Source: Methylobacter sp. (lineage in GTDB: Bacteria; Pseudomonadota; Gammaproteobacteria; Methylococcales; Methylomonadaceae). Taken from it: 18,959 nucleotides of DNA. Each line of letters opens with the position of its first letter. Position 1 is the stretch's first letter. The stretch spans positions 1-18,959 of the forward strand of contig NZ_JALOCF010000067.1 of assembly GCF_023227905.1 (NCBI RefSeq), given 5' to 3'. The translations under genes were made by a program, and so were the position numbers. The notes under the pieces were generated by a model. That model saw only the letters and a program-made list of their open reading frames with translations, had not been told where the DNA came from and did no database searches. Shown in pieces: positions 6,689 to 14,767 of the stretch.

Positions 6689-7435
6689 ATGGCTGGGCAT
6701 AGTAAATGGGCTAATATCAAGCATCGCAAGGCAGGACAGGATGCTAAGCGGGGCAAGATTTTCACTAAAATGCTTCGTGAAATTACCGTAGCGGTAAAAA
6801 CCAGTGGACCGGATGCGGCAAGCAATCCAGCCTTACGCACAGCGGTGGATAAGGCTTTGGGCGCAAATATGCGCCGCGATACTATTGATACCGCGATCAA
6901 AAAAGCTTCCGGCGCGTTGGAAGGCGTTAATTACGAAGTTGTTCGTTATGAGGGCTACGGCCCTGGCGGCACGGCGGTCATGGTCGATTGCCTGACCGAC
7001 AACCGTAACCGAACTGTTGGCGAAGTGCGCCATGCTTTTTCTAAAGCGGGCGGTAACTTGGGTACTGACGGTTCTGTCGCCTATATGTTCAGCAAGATTG
7101 GCATTCTCAGTTACGCGCCTTCCGTTGACGAAGATGCACTGATGGAGGCGGCGTTGGAAGCCGGAGCGGAAGATGTTACCACTCATGATGACGGCTCAGT
7201 CGATGTGATAACCACGCCGGAAAATTATCTGGAAACAAAAGATGCTTTGGTTGCGGCAGGCTTTGCGCCGGATAATGCCGAAATTACTATGCAGGCGGCA
7301 ACGATGGCTGAACTGGATGCTGATGACGCGGAAAAAATGATGCGCTTGATAGACCGGTTGGAAGATCTGGATGACGTGCAAAATGTCTATTCCAATGCCG
7401 ATATCAGCGATGAAATTATGGAAGGACTTAATTGA
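6689..7435 (+). CDS. yebC: YebC/PmpR-family protein
   Basis: This is a 248-residue member of the YebC/TACO1 family. It has the unmistakable N-terminus MAGHSKWANIKHRKAGQDAK and the conserved central YEGYGPGG and LTDNRNRT segments. Family members have been described as transcriptional regulators (PmpR) and, more recently, as factors that relieve ribosome stalling at proline runs; which applies here cannot be judged. Length and domain layout are normal. A purine-rich ribosome-binding site (AGAGAGAG) lies just upstream. It lies 16 bp before ruvC, an arrangement conserved across many gammaproteobacteria, so it is probably the first gene of the ruv transcript. Confidence 0.97.
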   Translation: MAGHSKWANIKHRKAGQDAKRGKIFTKMLREITVAVKTSGPDAASNPALRTAVDKALGANMRRDTIDTAIKKASGALEGVNYEVVRYEGYGPGGTAVMVDCLTDNRNRTVGEVRHAFSKAGGNLGTDGSVAYMFSKIGILSYAPSVDEDALMEAALEAGAEDVTTHDDGSVDVITTPENYLETKDALVAAGFAPDNAEITMQAATMAELDADDAEKMMRLIDRLEDLDDVQNVYSNADISDEIMEGLN

Positions 7436-7451
7436 TAGTTGGCTGTAGCTG

Positions 7452-7949
7452 ATGCGAATTTTAGGGATAGACCCCGGTTCAAGAATAACCGGTTACGGCA
7501 TTATAGAAGACTCAGTGCAAGGTTATAAATATATAGCCAGTGGCAGTATCCGGATTAAAGCCGACTATTTTCCTGATCGGCTCAAGCAAATCTTTGACGG
7601 TATTTTAGAGGTTGTCGATCGCTATCAACCTGAGCAAATGGCCATAGAACAAGTGTTTATGCATAAAAATGCCGACTCCGCGCTTAAACTGGGACAGGCC
7701 CGCGGCGCGGCAATTTGTGCGTTTCAGACTACCGGTTTGCCGGTGTTTGAATATGCGGCCAGGCAAGTTAAACAGGCTGTAGCGGGGAAAGGCAGCGCCG
7801 AAAAAATGCAGGTTCAGCACATGGTGAAAATTCTGTTAAATATTCAAGGCGAGTTACAAATCGATGCCAGCGACGCGCTGGGTATCAGTATTTGTCATGC
7901 CCATTATCAGCAAACTGCACAGCGGTTGAAGCAGGGTTTGTTGCGATGA
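7452..7949 (+). CDS. ruvC: Holliday junction resolvase RuvC
   Basis: This 165-residue endonuclease cuts Holliday junctions symmetrically in complex with RuvAB. The four catalytic acidic residues are all present at the same positions as in E. coli RuvC: Asp7 (GIDPGS), Glu66 (AIEQVF), Asp138 and Asp141 (DASDALG). Its stop overlaps the start of ruvA by 4 bp. Confidence 0.98.
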   Translation: MRILGIDPGSRITGYGIIEDSVQGYKYIASGSIRIKADYFPDRLKQIFDGILEVVDRYQPEQMAIEQVFMHKNADSALKLGQARGAAICAFQTTGLPVFEYAARQVKQAVAGKGSAEKMQVQHMVKILLNIQGELQIDASDALGISICHAHYQQTAQRLKQGLLR

Positions 7950-8548
7950 TCGGTTTTCTGCGCGGCAAGCTGGCATTTAAAGCGCCGCCACTGTTGATGC
8001 TTGATGTGAACGGTGTCGGCTATGAAGTCGAAGCGCCGATGACGACTTTTTATAATCTGCCGGCCATCGGTGCAGAGGTTATGCTGCATACGCACCTGGT
8101 TGTTCGCGAAGACGCTCATATTTTATTCGGGTTCTCGACTGAAGCGGACCGCTCGATGTTCAGGACCTTGATTAAGGTCAATGGCGTCGGTCCGAAGCTG
8201 GCGTTGACGATTTTATCGGGGCAGAGTGCCGAAGAGTTTCATCGCTGTATTCATAATAATGATACGCAAGCATTGGTGCGTTTACCGGGAGTCGGTAAAA
8301 AGACGGCCGAGCGCCTGATTATCGAAATGCGCGACAGGTTGCCGGATTTAGGCGATGCAGTCGGTTCATCAGTAATCAGCTTTGATCAACCGCAGCGGGT
8401 CAATAATCCGAAACAGGAAGCCATCAGCGCTTTGTGCTCGTTGGGCTATAAGCCGCTGGATGCCAGTAAAATGGTGCAAAATATCAGTGCCGAAGGTAAA
8501 AGCTGTGAAGACATTATCCGGTTGGCGCTACAAGGTACGATAAGATGA
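7946..8548 (+). CDS. ruvA: Holliday junction DNA-binding protein RuvA
   Basis: RuvA binds the four-way junction as a tetramer and loads the RuvB motors for branch migration. I place the start at the ATG at 7946 (MIGFLRGKLAFKAPP), which gives 200 residues, close to the 203 of E. coli, and a 4-bp ATGA overlap with ruvC. The open frame extends to 7892, but the added residues do not look like RuvA. Domain I is the OB-fold (about 1-62). Domain II has two helix-hairpin-helix motifs (VNGVGPKLALTIL and LPGVGKKTAERL). Domain III is the C-terminal RuvB-binding three-helix bundle. The stop overlaps the ruvB start by 4 bp. Confidence 0.97.
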   Translation: MIGFLRGKLAFKAPPLLMLDVNGVGYEVEAPMTTFYNLPAIGAEVMLHTHLVVREDAHILFGFSTEADRSMFRTLIKVNGVGPKLALTILSGQSAEEFHRCIHNNDTQALVRLPGVGKKTAERLIIEMRDRLPDLGDAVGSSVISFDQPQRVNNPKQEAISALCSLGYKPLDASKMVQNISAEGKSCEDIIRLALQGTIR

Positions 8549-9579
8549 TTGAAAACGATCGTATGGTTACGGCTCATAGTCATGCCGATGAAGAGCGCCA
8601 GGATCGGGCTATTCGCCCCAAGCGCTTGGCCGATTATATCGGACAGAAAGAATTGCGCGAGCAAATGGAGATTTTTATTCAGGCGGCAACAGCACGTCAG
8701 GAAGCGTTGGACCATGTGTTGATTTTCGGGCCGCCGGGCTTAGGCAAAACGACGCTGGCTAATATCATAGCCGCTGAAATGTGTGTTAAAATTCGCCAAA
8801 CATCCGGGCCTGTGCTGGATAAAGCAGGCGATCTTGCCGCATTGTTAACCAATCTTGAACCCCATGATGTGCTGTTTATCGATGAAATACATCGCTTGAG
8901 TCCGGCGGTTGAAGAGATTTTGTATCCTGCCATGGAAGATTATCAGCTTGACCTTATGATTGGCGAAGGTCCTGCCGCACGCTCCATTAAACTGGATTTG
9001 CCGCCCTTTACGCTGGTTGGAGCTACTACTCGCGCCGGATTGTTGACTTCGCCGTTACGCGATCGCTTCGGCATTGTGCAACGCTTGGAATTTTACACGG
9101 TTAGCGATTTGGCGACTATCGTGATGCGTTCAGCCAGTGTGTTAGGCATCGCAATGGAACCGCGAGGCGCTACTGAGATAGCCCGCCGCTCTCGAGGTAC
9201 CCCACGAATTGCCAACAGATTGCTGCGCCGAGTTCGGGATTTTGCCGAAGTAAAAGGCAATGGCACGATTACTGAAGAACTGGCCTTTCAGGCATTGGAA
9301 ATGTTGAAAGTGGACAGTAACGGTTTCGATTCATTAGACCGCAAACTGCTGTTGGCCATGATTGAAAGTTTTGCCGGTGGTCCGGTAGGGCTGGATACGC
9401 TGGCTGCCGCGATCAATGAAGAGCGGGGCACTATTGAAGATGTCGTGGAACCGTATTTATTGCAACAAGGCTTTATCATGCGCACGCCCCGTGGCCGTGT
9501 AGTTACTCAGAATGCTTATTTGCATTTTGGCTTGCAGCCCCCGAAGCACTTGGGTATGACCGAGGATTTGTTTGAATAA
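8545..9579 (+). CDS. ruvB: Holliday junction branch-migration ATPase RuvB
   Basis: This 344-residue AAA+ motor forms hexameric rings on either side of RuvA and drives branch migration. Visible motifs are Walker A GPPGLGKTT (about 62-70), Walker B VLFIDEIH (about 110-118), sensor 1 in GATTRAG, and the conserved PLRDRFG segment with the arginine finger. A C-terminal winged helix (about 260-335) ends with RTPRGRVVTQNAY. The start overlaps the ruvA stop (ATGA), and the 3' end overlaps ybgC by 8 bp. Length is normal for the family. Confidence 0.98.
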   Translation: MIENDRMVTAHSHADEERQDRAIRPKRLADYIGQKELREQMEIFIQAATARQEALDHVLIFGPPGLGKTTLANIIAAEMCVKIRQTSGPVLDKAGDLAALLTNLEPHDVLFIDEIHRLSPAVEEILYPAMEDYQLDLMIGEGPAARSIKLDLPPFTLVGATTRAGLLTSPLRDRFGIVQRLEFYTVSDLATIVMRSASVLGIAMEPRGATEIARRSRGTPRIANRLLRRVRDFAEVKGNGTITEELAFQALEMLKVDSNGFDSLDRKLLLAMIESFAGGPVGLDTLAAAINEERGTIEDVVEPYLLQQGFIMRTPRGRVVTQNAYLHFGLQPPKHLGMTEDLFE

Positions 9580-9988
9580 ACAAACATATACAAAAAAATT
9601 TATCTGGCCGGTACGCGTTTATTACGAAGACACCGATGCCGGCGGGGTAGTGTTTTACGCCAACTACCTGAAGTTTTTCGAGCGGGCCAGAACCGAAATG
9701 CTTAGGGCAATGGGTTATGAACAGGATGAGCTGATCGCCAACGAAAGCATTATTTTTGTAGTACGTTCCGTGCAGGTCGATTATCTGAGTCCCGCCCGAT
9801 TTAATGAGCAATTGCAAGTGAGTGCGGAGGTAAGCCTTACTAAAAAAGCCAGTCTTACTTTCGATCAAGTTATTACACGAGGTGATGATGTTTTATGCAA
9901 GGGCAGTGTTCGAGTTGCCTGTTTGGATGCACAAGATATGCGTCCTAAAGCTATTCCTGAAAAATTATTAGAGCAATTAAAAGAATGA
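9572..9988 (+). CDS. ybgC: Acyl-CoA thioesterase YbgC (tol-pal associated)
   Basis: This 138-residue hot-dog-fold thioesterase is encoded at the head of the tol-pal cluster and acts in the cytoplasm on acyl-CoA. The family signature YYEDTDAGGVV holds the catalytic Asp (Asp22 here, equivalent to Asp18 in E. coli). The following position, usually His in VVYHANYL, is Tyr29 here (VVFYANYL). The start is TTG at 9572, chosen because GAGGA ends five bases upstream and no better start exists before the signature. It overlaps ruvB by 8 bp and tolQ by 4 bp, so translation is probably coupled through this gene from the DNA-repair block into the envelope block. Confidence 0.94.
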   Translation: MNKQTYTKKFIWPVRVYYEDTDAGGVVFYANYLKFFERARTEMLRAMGYEQDELIANESIIFVVRSVQVDYLSPARFNEQLQVSAEVSLTKKASLTFDQVITRGDDVLCKGSVRVACLDAQDMRPKAIPEKLLEQLKE

Positions 9989-10662
9989 ATACTGATTTAT
10001 CGATTTTCCACTTAGTTACAGAAGCCAGCTTTGTTGTCCAATTCGTCATGCTAACATTGCTAACCGCATCGGTGGCATCGTGGACATTTATTTTTACCAA
10101 ACGTAAAGAATTGAACCGGGCGGTTGAAATCACCGATGAATTTGAAGAACAATTTTGGTCGGGCGTGGTATTGGCCGATCTTTATAGAAAATTGGCGGCA
10201 AAGGATTTTGAGCCGGAAGGCATAGAGAAAATATTCCTTGCCGGATATAAAGAATTTTCCCGGATGCGACAAGCCGGTAATGTGGAGCCCGGCGTGCAGG
10301 TGGAAAGCGCCCAGCGGGTTATGCGTATCGAATTATCACGCGAATTGGAACGCCTCGACGAGCATTTGGCATTTCTTGCCACCGTTGGCTCGATCAGTCC
10401 TTACATCGGTCTATTTGGAACGGTCTGGGGTATCATGAATTCCTTCATGTCGCTGGGCAGTGCCAAGCAAGCGACTTTGGCGCAAGTCGCGCCGGGCATT
10501 GCCGAAGCATTGATTGCCACGGCCATCGGTTTATTTGCCGCGATCCCCGCCGTTATTTCTTATAATCGTTTTTCTACCCGATTGGACAGATTGACTGGTC
10601 GGTATGAACTCTTTGTTGAAGAGTTTGTCGTGTTATTGCAAAGGCAGGCACACCAAAAATGA
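9985..10662 (+). CDS. tolQ: Tol-Pal inner-membrane motor protein TolQ
   Basis: This 225-residue member of the MotA/TolQ/ExbB family has three membrane segments: about 15-36, and two in the second half around ISPYIGLFGTVWGIMNSF and IAEALIATAIGLFAAIPAV. The last two carry the conserved Thr/Gly residues that line the proton path. TolQ assembles as a pentamer around a TolR dimer and uses the proton motive force to energise TolA. A large cytoplasmic loop lies between helices 1 and 2. The start overlaps ybgC and the end overlaps tolR, each by an ATGA. Confidence 0.97.
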   Translation: MNTDLSIFHLVTEASFVVQFVMLTLLTASVASWTFIFTKRKELNRAVEITDEFEEQFWSGVVLADLYRKLAAKDFEPEGIEKIFLAGYKEFSRMRQAGNVEPGVQVESAQRVMRIELSRELERLDEHLAFLATVGSISPYIGLFGTVWGIMNSFMSLGSAKQATLAQVAPGIAEALIATAIGLFAAIPAVISYNRFSTRLDRLTGRYELFVEEFVVLLQRQAHQK

Positions 10663-11102
10663 GCGGGCCAGAAATAAGCAGGAAAAATGGGCGCAGAAAG
10701 CCCATGGCGGAAATCAATGTGGTTCCCTATATTGACGTAACTTTGGTGTTGCTGATTATTTTTATGGTTACAACGCCGATGTTGCAAACCGGCGTTCAAG
10801 TCGAGCTTCCCCAAGCGGAATCGGCAACCGTAGAGTCGGAAGGCGATAATTTGCCTGTTATCGTGTCAATCAATGAACAGAGCCAATATTTTATTACCAT
10901 TGATGATAAAGAGCCTGAGATAGTGCAGCCCGAAGAGGTGGAAAGCCGGGTGATGGAGGTATTGGGCAGAAAACCGAAAACCCAAGTGCTAATCGGAGCT
11001 TATAAAGGTATTGAGTATGGCGTTGTGGTCACGCTGATGGCGGGATTGAAAAATGCCGGTGTGTCCAGTGTGGGTTTGATGACCAAATCAGGCGAACAAT
11101 AG
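10659..11102 (+). CDS. tolR: Tol-Pal motor protein TolR
   Basis: This 147-residue ExbD/TolR-family protein has one N-terminal membrane helix and a periplasmic domain. The helix holds the essential proton-accepting Asp26 in the motif AEINVVPYIDVTLVLLIIF, equivalent to E. coli Asp23. The usual Met two residues after it is Thr, a conservative oddity. The periplasmic part (about 60-147) ends with a normal C-terminus. It works with TolQ and TolA. The start overlaps tolQ by 4 bp, and tolA begins 5 bp after the stop. Confidence 0.96.
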   Translation: MSGPEISRKNGRRKPMAEINVVPYIDVTLVLLIIFMVTTPMLQTGVQVELPQAESATVESEGDNLPVIVSINEQSQYFITIDDKEPEIVQPEEVESRVMEVLGRKPKTQVLIGAYKGIEYGVVVTLMAGLKNAGVSSVGLMTKSGEQ

Positions 11103-11107
11103 ATTTG

Positions 11108-12778
11108 ATGGACAATAAAAAGAAATTTTCATGGCCGATTATCCTGGCTCTGGCTTTACACCTTACGATTTTAGGCTTGTTTGCCTTAAGCGCCTTATTT
11201 AAGCCTGATAAAACAGAATCGAGCGCAGCGCCGGAAATCATTCATGCTGAAATTATCGATGAAGCTACTGTTAAGAATACGCCTGAAGTTACATCGGAAC
11301 CTGTAAAGCAAAACGAAAGTCCCGCTGAAGAGAAAATACAGCCGGAAACTCAAAAGAATCTGGAAAACGAGCAAGCTGCACAGCGGGCTGAAACAGAAAA
11401 AGCCAAAGCAAAAGCTGAAGCGGCCGAGCTAGCCAGAGCTGAAGCTGCTAAAGCGAAAGCGGCCGCGGAACAAGCCGAAGTCGCCAAAGCAAAAGCCGCA
11501 ACAGAAAAAGCCAAAGCCGAAGCTGCCGAGCAAGCCAAGGCCGAAGCAAAGCAAGCTGAAGCAGCCGAGCAAGCCAAGGCCGAAGCAAAACAGGCTGAAA
11601 TCGCCAAGGCGAAAGCCGAGGCCGCCGCACAGGCCAAGGCCGAAGCCGCCAAAGCGAAAGCGGCCACAGAACAAGCGGAAGCCGCCAAAGCCAAAGCTGC
11701 GGCCGAAAAAGCTAAAGCCGAAGCCGCTGCACAGGCTAAGGCTGAAGCTGCGAAAGCGAAAGCGGCCGCGGAACAAGCCGAAGTCGCCAAAGCAAAAGCC
11801 GCAACAGAAAAAGCCAAAGCCGAAGCTGCCGAGCAAGCCAAGGCCGAAGCAAAGCAAGCTGAAATCGCCAAGGCAAAAGCTGAAGCAGCCGAGCAAGCCA
11901 AGGCCGAAGCCGCCAAAGCGAAAGCGGCCACAGAACAAGCGGAAGCTGCCAAAGCCAAAGCTGCGGCCGAAAAAGCTAAAGCCGAAGCCGCTGCACAAGC
12001 TAAAGCCGAAGCTGCGAAAGCGAAAGCGGCAGCAGAACAAGCTACAGCAGAGAAAGCCAAGGCTGAGGCCGCTGTACAAGCCAAAGTTGAAGCAAAACAG
12101 GCTGAAATCGCCAAGGCGAAAGCCGAGGCCGCCGCACAGGCCAAGGCCGAAGCCGCCAAAGCGAAAGCGGCCACAGAACAAGCGGAAGCTGCCAAAGCCA
12201 AAGCTGCGGCCGAAAAAGCTAAAGCCGAAGCTGCCAAAGCGAAAGCGGCAGCAGAGCAAGCCGAGGCAGCTAAGGCAAAAGCCGCAGCAGAGAAAGCCAA
12301 GGCTGAGGCCGCTGCACAAGCCAAGGCAGAAGCCGAACGAGCTGAAGCGGCTAAAGCCAAAGCCGCCGCACAAGCCAAGGCGGAAGCAGAGCGACTAGCA
12401 ATGGCAAAGGCTAAAGCCGAGGCGGAACAGGCCGAAGCGGCAAGGATGGCGGCAGAGGAGGCGAGAATGGATGCCGAACAAGATCAGCTGGCGATAAAAA
12501 CAGCCGCTTCAGCGATTCGGAAAAAAGTAGCCAGTAGCTGGATTCGCCCGGTTTCCGCTGCCGAAGGTTTGAAATGTACAATTCAGGTTACATTAATGTC
12601 AGATGGTACAGTAATAGATGCAGTGGTTGTTGCCAGCAGCGGAGATCAGGCTTTTGATCGTTCGGCGGAAAATGCTGTTCACAAAGCGTCTCCGCTTCCA
12701 GTGCCTAAAGATAAAGAATTGGCAGTTAGAGAATTTAAGTCATTTAAGTTTTTGTTTGATCCTGATCGATCCAGATAA
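11108..12778 (+). CDS. tolA: Tol-Pal trans-periplasmic protein TolA, long form
   Basis: TolA is anchored in the inner membrane and reaches across the periplasm to Pal and TolB during outer-membrane constriction. The ATG at 11108 is preferred over a TTG one codon earlier. Domain I is one membrane helix (FSWPIILALALHLTILGLF, about 7-30). Domain II, about residues 95-455, is an almost uninterrupted Ala/Lys/Glu/Gln helix. Domain III, about 460-556, is the globular C-terminus beginning near AASAIRKKVASSWIRP. The total of 556 residues exceeds the 421 of E. coli TolA, with the excess in domain II. Domain III shows one Cys only (LKCTIQVTL), so the disulfide of the E. coli protein would be absent. Long reverse-strand open frames over domain II are by-products of the repeat composition. 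Confidence 0.96.
   Translation: MDNKKKFSWPIILALALHLTILGLFALSALFKPDKTESSAAPEIIHAEIIDEATVKNTPEVTSEPVKQNESPAEEKIQPETQKNLENEQAAQRAETEKAKAKAEAAELARAEAAKAKAAAEQAEVAKAKAATEKAKAEAAEQAKAEAKQAEAAEQAKAEAKQAEIAKAKAEAAAQAKAEAAKAKAATEQAEAAKAKAAAEKAKAEAAAQAKAEAAKAKAAAEQAEVAKAKAATEKAKAEAAEQAKAEAKQAEIAKAKAEAAEQAKAEAAKAKAATEQAEAAKAKAAAEKAKAEAAAQAKAEAAKAKAAAEQATAEKAKAEAAVQAKVEAKQAEIAKAKAEAAAQAKAEAAKAKAATEQAEAAKAKAAAEKAKAEAAKAKAAAEQAEAAKAKAAAEKAKAEAAAQAKAEAERAEAAKAKAAAQAKAEAERLAMAKAKAEAEQAEAARMAAEEARMDAEQDQLAIKTAASAIRKKVASSWIRPVSAAEGLKCTIQVTLMSDGTVIDAVVVASSGDQAFDRSAENAVHKASPLPVPKDKELAVREFKSFKFLFDPDRSR
11395..12470 (+). repeat. In-frame repeat array encoding TolA domain II
   Basis: Several blocks are identical at the DNA level: 11450-11560 equals 11753-11863 (111 bases, offset 303), 11582-11682 equals 12089-12189 (101 bases, offset 507), and 11897-11988 equals 12140-12231 (92 bases, offset 243). 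All offsets are multiples of three, so expansion or loss keeps frame. A 39-bp local duplication (AAEQAKAEAKQAE) is present in one copy only. Such identity at synonymous positions implies recent duplication or ongoing gene conversion. Confidence 0.92.
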
Positions 12779-12859
12779 GATGAAACACGGTATTATCATC
12801 GCTAAGAGTCGGATGATTATTTGATGGTCTTTTTTCAGTTAAATTACTGAGGTAAGCAA

Positions 12860-14143
12860 GTGAGTTTTTTTAAAAGAATTTTATTGGTTGGTCTGATTAG
12901 CTTCTATGTGCCAAGCAGCTATGCAGAGATGACGATTGAAATTACTGAAGGCATTGAGAGTGCATTGCCTATTTCAGTGGTTCCTTTTGCGATGCAAGGG
13001 GCGTCCGGCGTTCCGGTTGATGTCAGTTTTGTTGTTAATGCCGATTTAGGGCGTAGCGGATATTTTAAAACGCTGGACAGGCAAAGCATGCCGGCTAAGC
13101 CTAGCACCGCGGAAGCAGTTCAGTTCAAAGACTGGCAGGCTATAGGACAGAATTATCTGGTTATCGGTCAGGTGACTGAAGAGCGTGGTCAGTACAATGT
13201 TCAATTTCAGCTGTTTGATGTTTATAAGGGGCAGCCAATAATGGGCTACCGAATGGCATCGTCAGCGGGCGATTTGCGCAGAACGGCTCACCATATCAGC
13301 GATCTGATCTTCGAAAAATTAACCGGTAAAAAAGGCGTTTTCAGCGGTCGAATTGCTTACATTACCAGTATCCGACAAGGCAGACAAAGCACCCATAAAC
13401 TGCAAATTTCCGATGCGGATGGTTTTAATGCGCAAACAATAGCCTCATCCGTGGAGCCCTTAATGTCTCCGGCATGGTCGCCTGATGGCAGAAAGATAGC
13501 TTACGTATCATTCGAGAAAAAATCAGCGGCCATTTATGTTCAGACCTTGGCGACCGGCGAGAGAGCTAAGGTTGCCGAATTCCCCGGCATTAATGGCGCG
13601 CCTTCGTGGTCGCCCGATGGATCAAGGCTGGCTTTGACATTGTCTAAAGATGGCAATCCGGATATATATGTCTTAAATTTGGTGACGCGCGCCTTGACTA
13701 AAATGACTAAAAGCTTTGCGATTGATACTGAGCCAACCTGGTCTCCTGACGGCGGCAGCATCGTATTTACTTCCGACCGAGGCGGAAAACCACAGTTATA
13801 TATAGTGTCAAGCCAAGGCGGCGAAGAAAGAAGATTAACATTTTCAGGTAATTATAATGCCAGGGCCAGCTTTTCGCCGGATGGCAGAAGCATCGCTATG
13901 GTGCACGGGAATGGCAACAATTACCGTATTGCCGTCATGGACTTGTCCACCAAAGCATTCAATGTGCTTACTGATGGTCCATCAGATGAATCGCCGAGCT
14001 TCGCTCCGAACGGCAGTATGATTTTGTATGCTTCACGAAAAGGCAGCTCGGGTTACTTATCGGCCGTATCATTGGATGGTAAAATGCAGCAGAAGCTGGT
14101 GTTTGATAGCAGTGAAATTCGCGAACCGGCTTGGTCACCCTAG
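12860..14143 (+). CDS. tolB: Tol-Pal periplasmic beta-propeller protein TolB
   Basis: This 427-residue periplasmic protein mediates contacts of Pal with TolA and the peptidoglycan. The start is GTG at 12860 with TGAGGT seven bases before it. The signal peptide MSFFKRILLVGLISFYVPSSYA is followed by the mature N-terminus EMTIEITEG, the TolA-binding segment. An N-terminal alpha/beta domain (to about 165) precedes a six-bladed propeller marked by repeated WSPDG/FSPDG motifs (for example AWSPDGRKIAYVS, SWSPDGSRLALT, TWSPDGGSIVFTS). The end, EPAWSP, matches the family. It is separated from tolA by 81 bp, the largest gap in the tol cluster, which may contain a secondary promoter. Confidence 0.97.
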   Translation: MSFFKRILLVGLISFYVPSSYAEMTIEITEGIESALPISVVPFAMQGASGVPVDVSFVVNADLGRSGYFKTLDRQSMPAKPSTAEAVQFKDWQAIGQNYLVIGQVTEERGQYNVQFQLFDVYKGQPIMGYRMASSAGDLRRTAHHISDLIFEKLTGKKGVFSGRIAYITSIRQGRQSTHKLQISDADGFNAQTIASSVEPLMSPAWSPDGRKIAYVSFEKKSAAIYVQTLATGERAKVAEFPGINGAPSWSPDGSRLALTLSKDGNPDIYVLNLVTRALTKMTKSFAIDTEPTWSPDGGSIVFTSDRGGKPQLYIVSSQGGEERRLTFSGNYNARASFSPDGRSIAMVHGNGNNYRIAVMDLSTKAFNVLTDGPSDESPSFAPNGSMILYASRKGSSGYLSAVSLDGKMQQKLVFDSSEIREPAWSP

Positions 14144-14190
14144 TTCGGTTGGATATAACACGATTTTTTATATTATTTTGGAAATTAAAA

Positions 14191-14766
14191 ATGAAATTGA
14201 ATAAAACAGTATTGGCATTAGCAATAAGCGCATTAGTTCTATCAGGCTGTAGTGAAGATGAACAAGACGCGAGTCTTACTGATGGTACTCAAAATGCGGC
14301 CAGCGGTATCAATGATGCATCAACCAGTGGTTTAAATAATGGATCAGGCTTGTCCGGCTCAGAAATGAGCGGTTCAGGAATGTACCCCAATGCCCATATG
14401 GGTCCAGAATTCAGCGATCCAAACAACCCGCTGTCAAAAAGCACTATCTATTTTATGCTGGACAGCAGCCAAGTTCAGGATGACTTTGTTCCTGTAATTG
14501 CAGCGCATGCGCAATATCTGGTGAACCATCCCGGCCAACGCGTTGTCATGGAAGGTCATGGCGATGAGCGCGGTTCTCGCGAGTACAACATTGCATTGGG
14601 TGAGCAACGTGCAAAATCTGTAGTTAGCATGATGAAAGTTCAAGGCGTTTCTGATGGCCAGGTGCAAATCGTCAGTTATGGCGAAGAAAAGCCAGCGGCA
14701 GAAGGGCACGATGAAGCAGCCTGGGAGCTTAATCGTCGCGCTGAGATAGTTTATCAAGGCAAATAA
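14191..14766 (+). CDS. pal: Peptidoglycan-associated lipoprotein Pal
   Basis: This 191-residue outer-membrane lipoprotein anchors the outer membrane to peptidoglycan. I place the start at the ATG at 14191, which has a GGAAA seven bases before it. It gives a lipoprotein signal ending in LVLSGC (Cys20, the lipidation site). The open frame begins earlier, at 14131 inside tolB, but that extension would bury the signal. A Ser/Gly/Asn-rich linker spans about 21-80. The OmpA-like domain follows, with Asp125 in GHGDERG and Arg140 in ALGEQRA, the residues known to hold diaminopimelate, and a final ELNRRAEIVY. The strand motif reads IYFMLDSS where YFDxD is usual. Confidence 0.96.
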   Translation: MKLNKTVLALAISALVLSGCSEDEQDASLTDGTQNAASGINDASTSGLNNGSGLSGSEMSGSGMYPNAHMGPEFSDPNNPLSKSTIYFMLDSSQVQDDFVPVIAAHAQYLVNHPGQRVVMEGHGDERGSREYNIALGEQRAKSVVSMMKVQGVSDGQVQIVSYGEEKPAAEGHDEAAWELNRRAEIVYQGK

Positions 14767-14767
14767 A

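Noticed and set aside
7892..7945. Upstream extension of ruvA
   Set aside because: The extra 18 residues overlap ruvC out of frame and do not resemble RuvA. The ATG at 7946 gives the standard N-terminus and a 4-bp overlap.
11350..12378. Very long open frames on the reverse strand (over 300 codons) inside tolA
   Set aside because: They arise because GCC/GCG/AAA/GAA-type codons read backwards contain no stops. The products are monotonous Ala/Ser/Phe or Gly/Phe/Leu strings without starts, ribosome sites or family features.
11395..12470. CRISPR-like or minisatellite non-coding array
   Set aside because: The repeats are in frame within TolA domain II, encode its expected helix and have no spacer pattern.
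12795..12836. Small hairpin (ATCATC/GATGAT) and T-run between tolA and tolB
   Set aside because: The stem is only six A/T-rich pairs with an 11-base loop, and the T-run is 10 or more bases away, too weak to call a terminator inside a cluster whose products act together.
14131..14190. Upstream extension of pal into tolB
   Set aside because: It would put about 20 residues ahead of a clean lipoprotein signal peptide. ATG at 14191 is the natural start.
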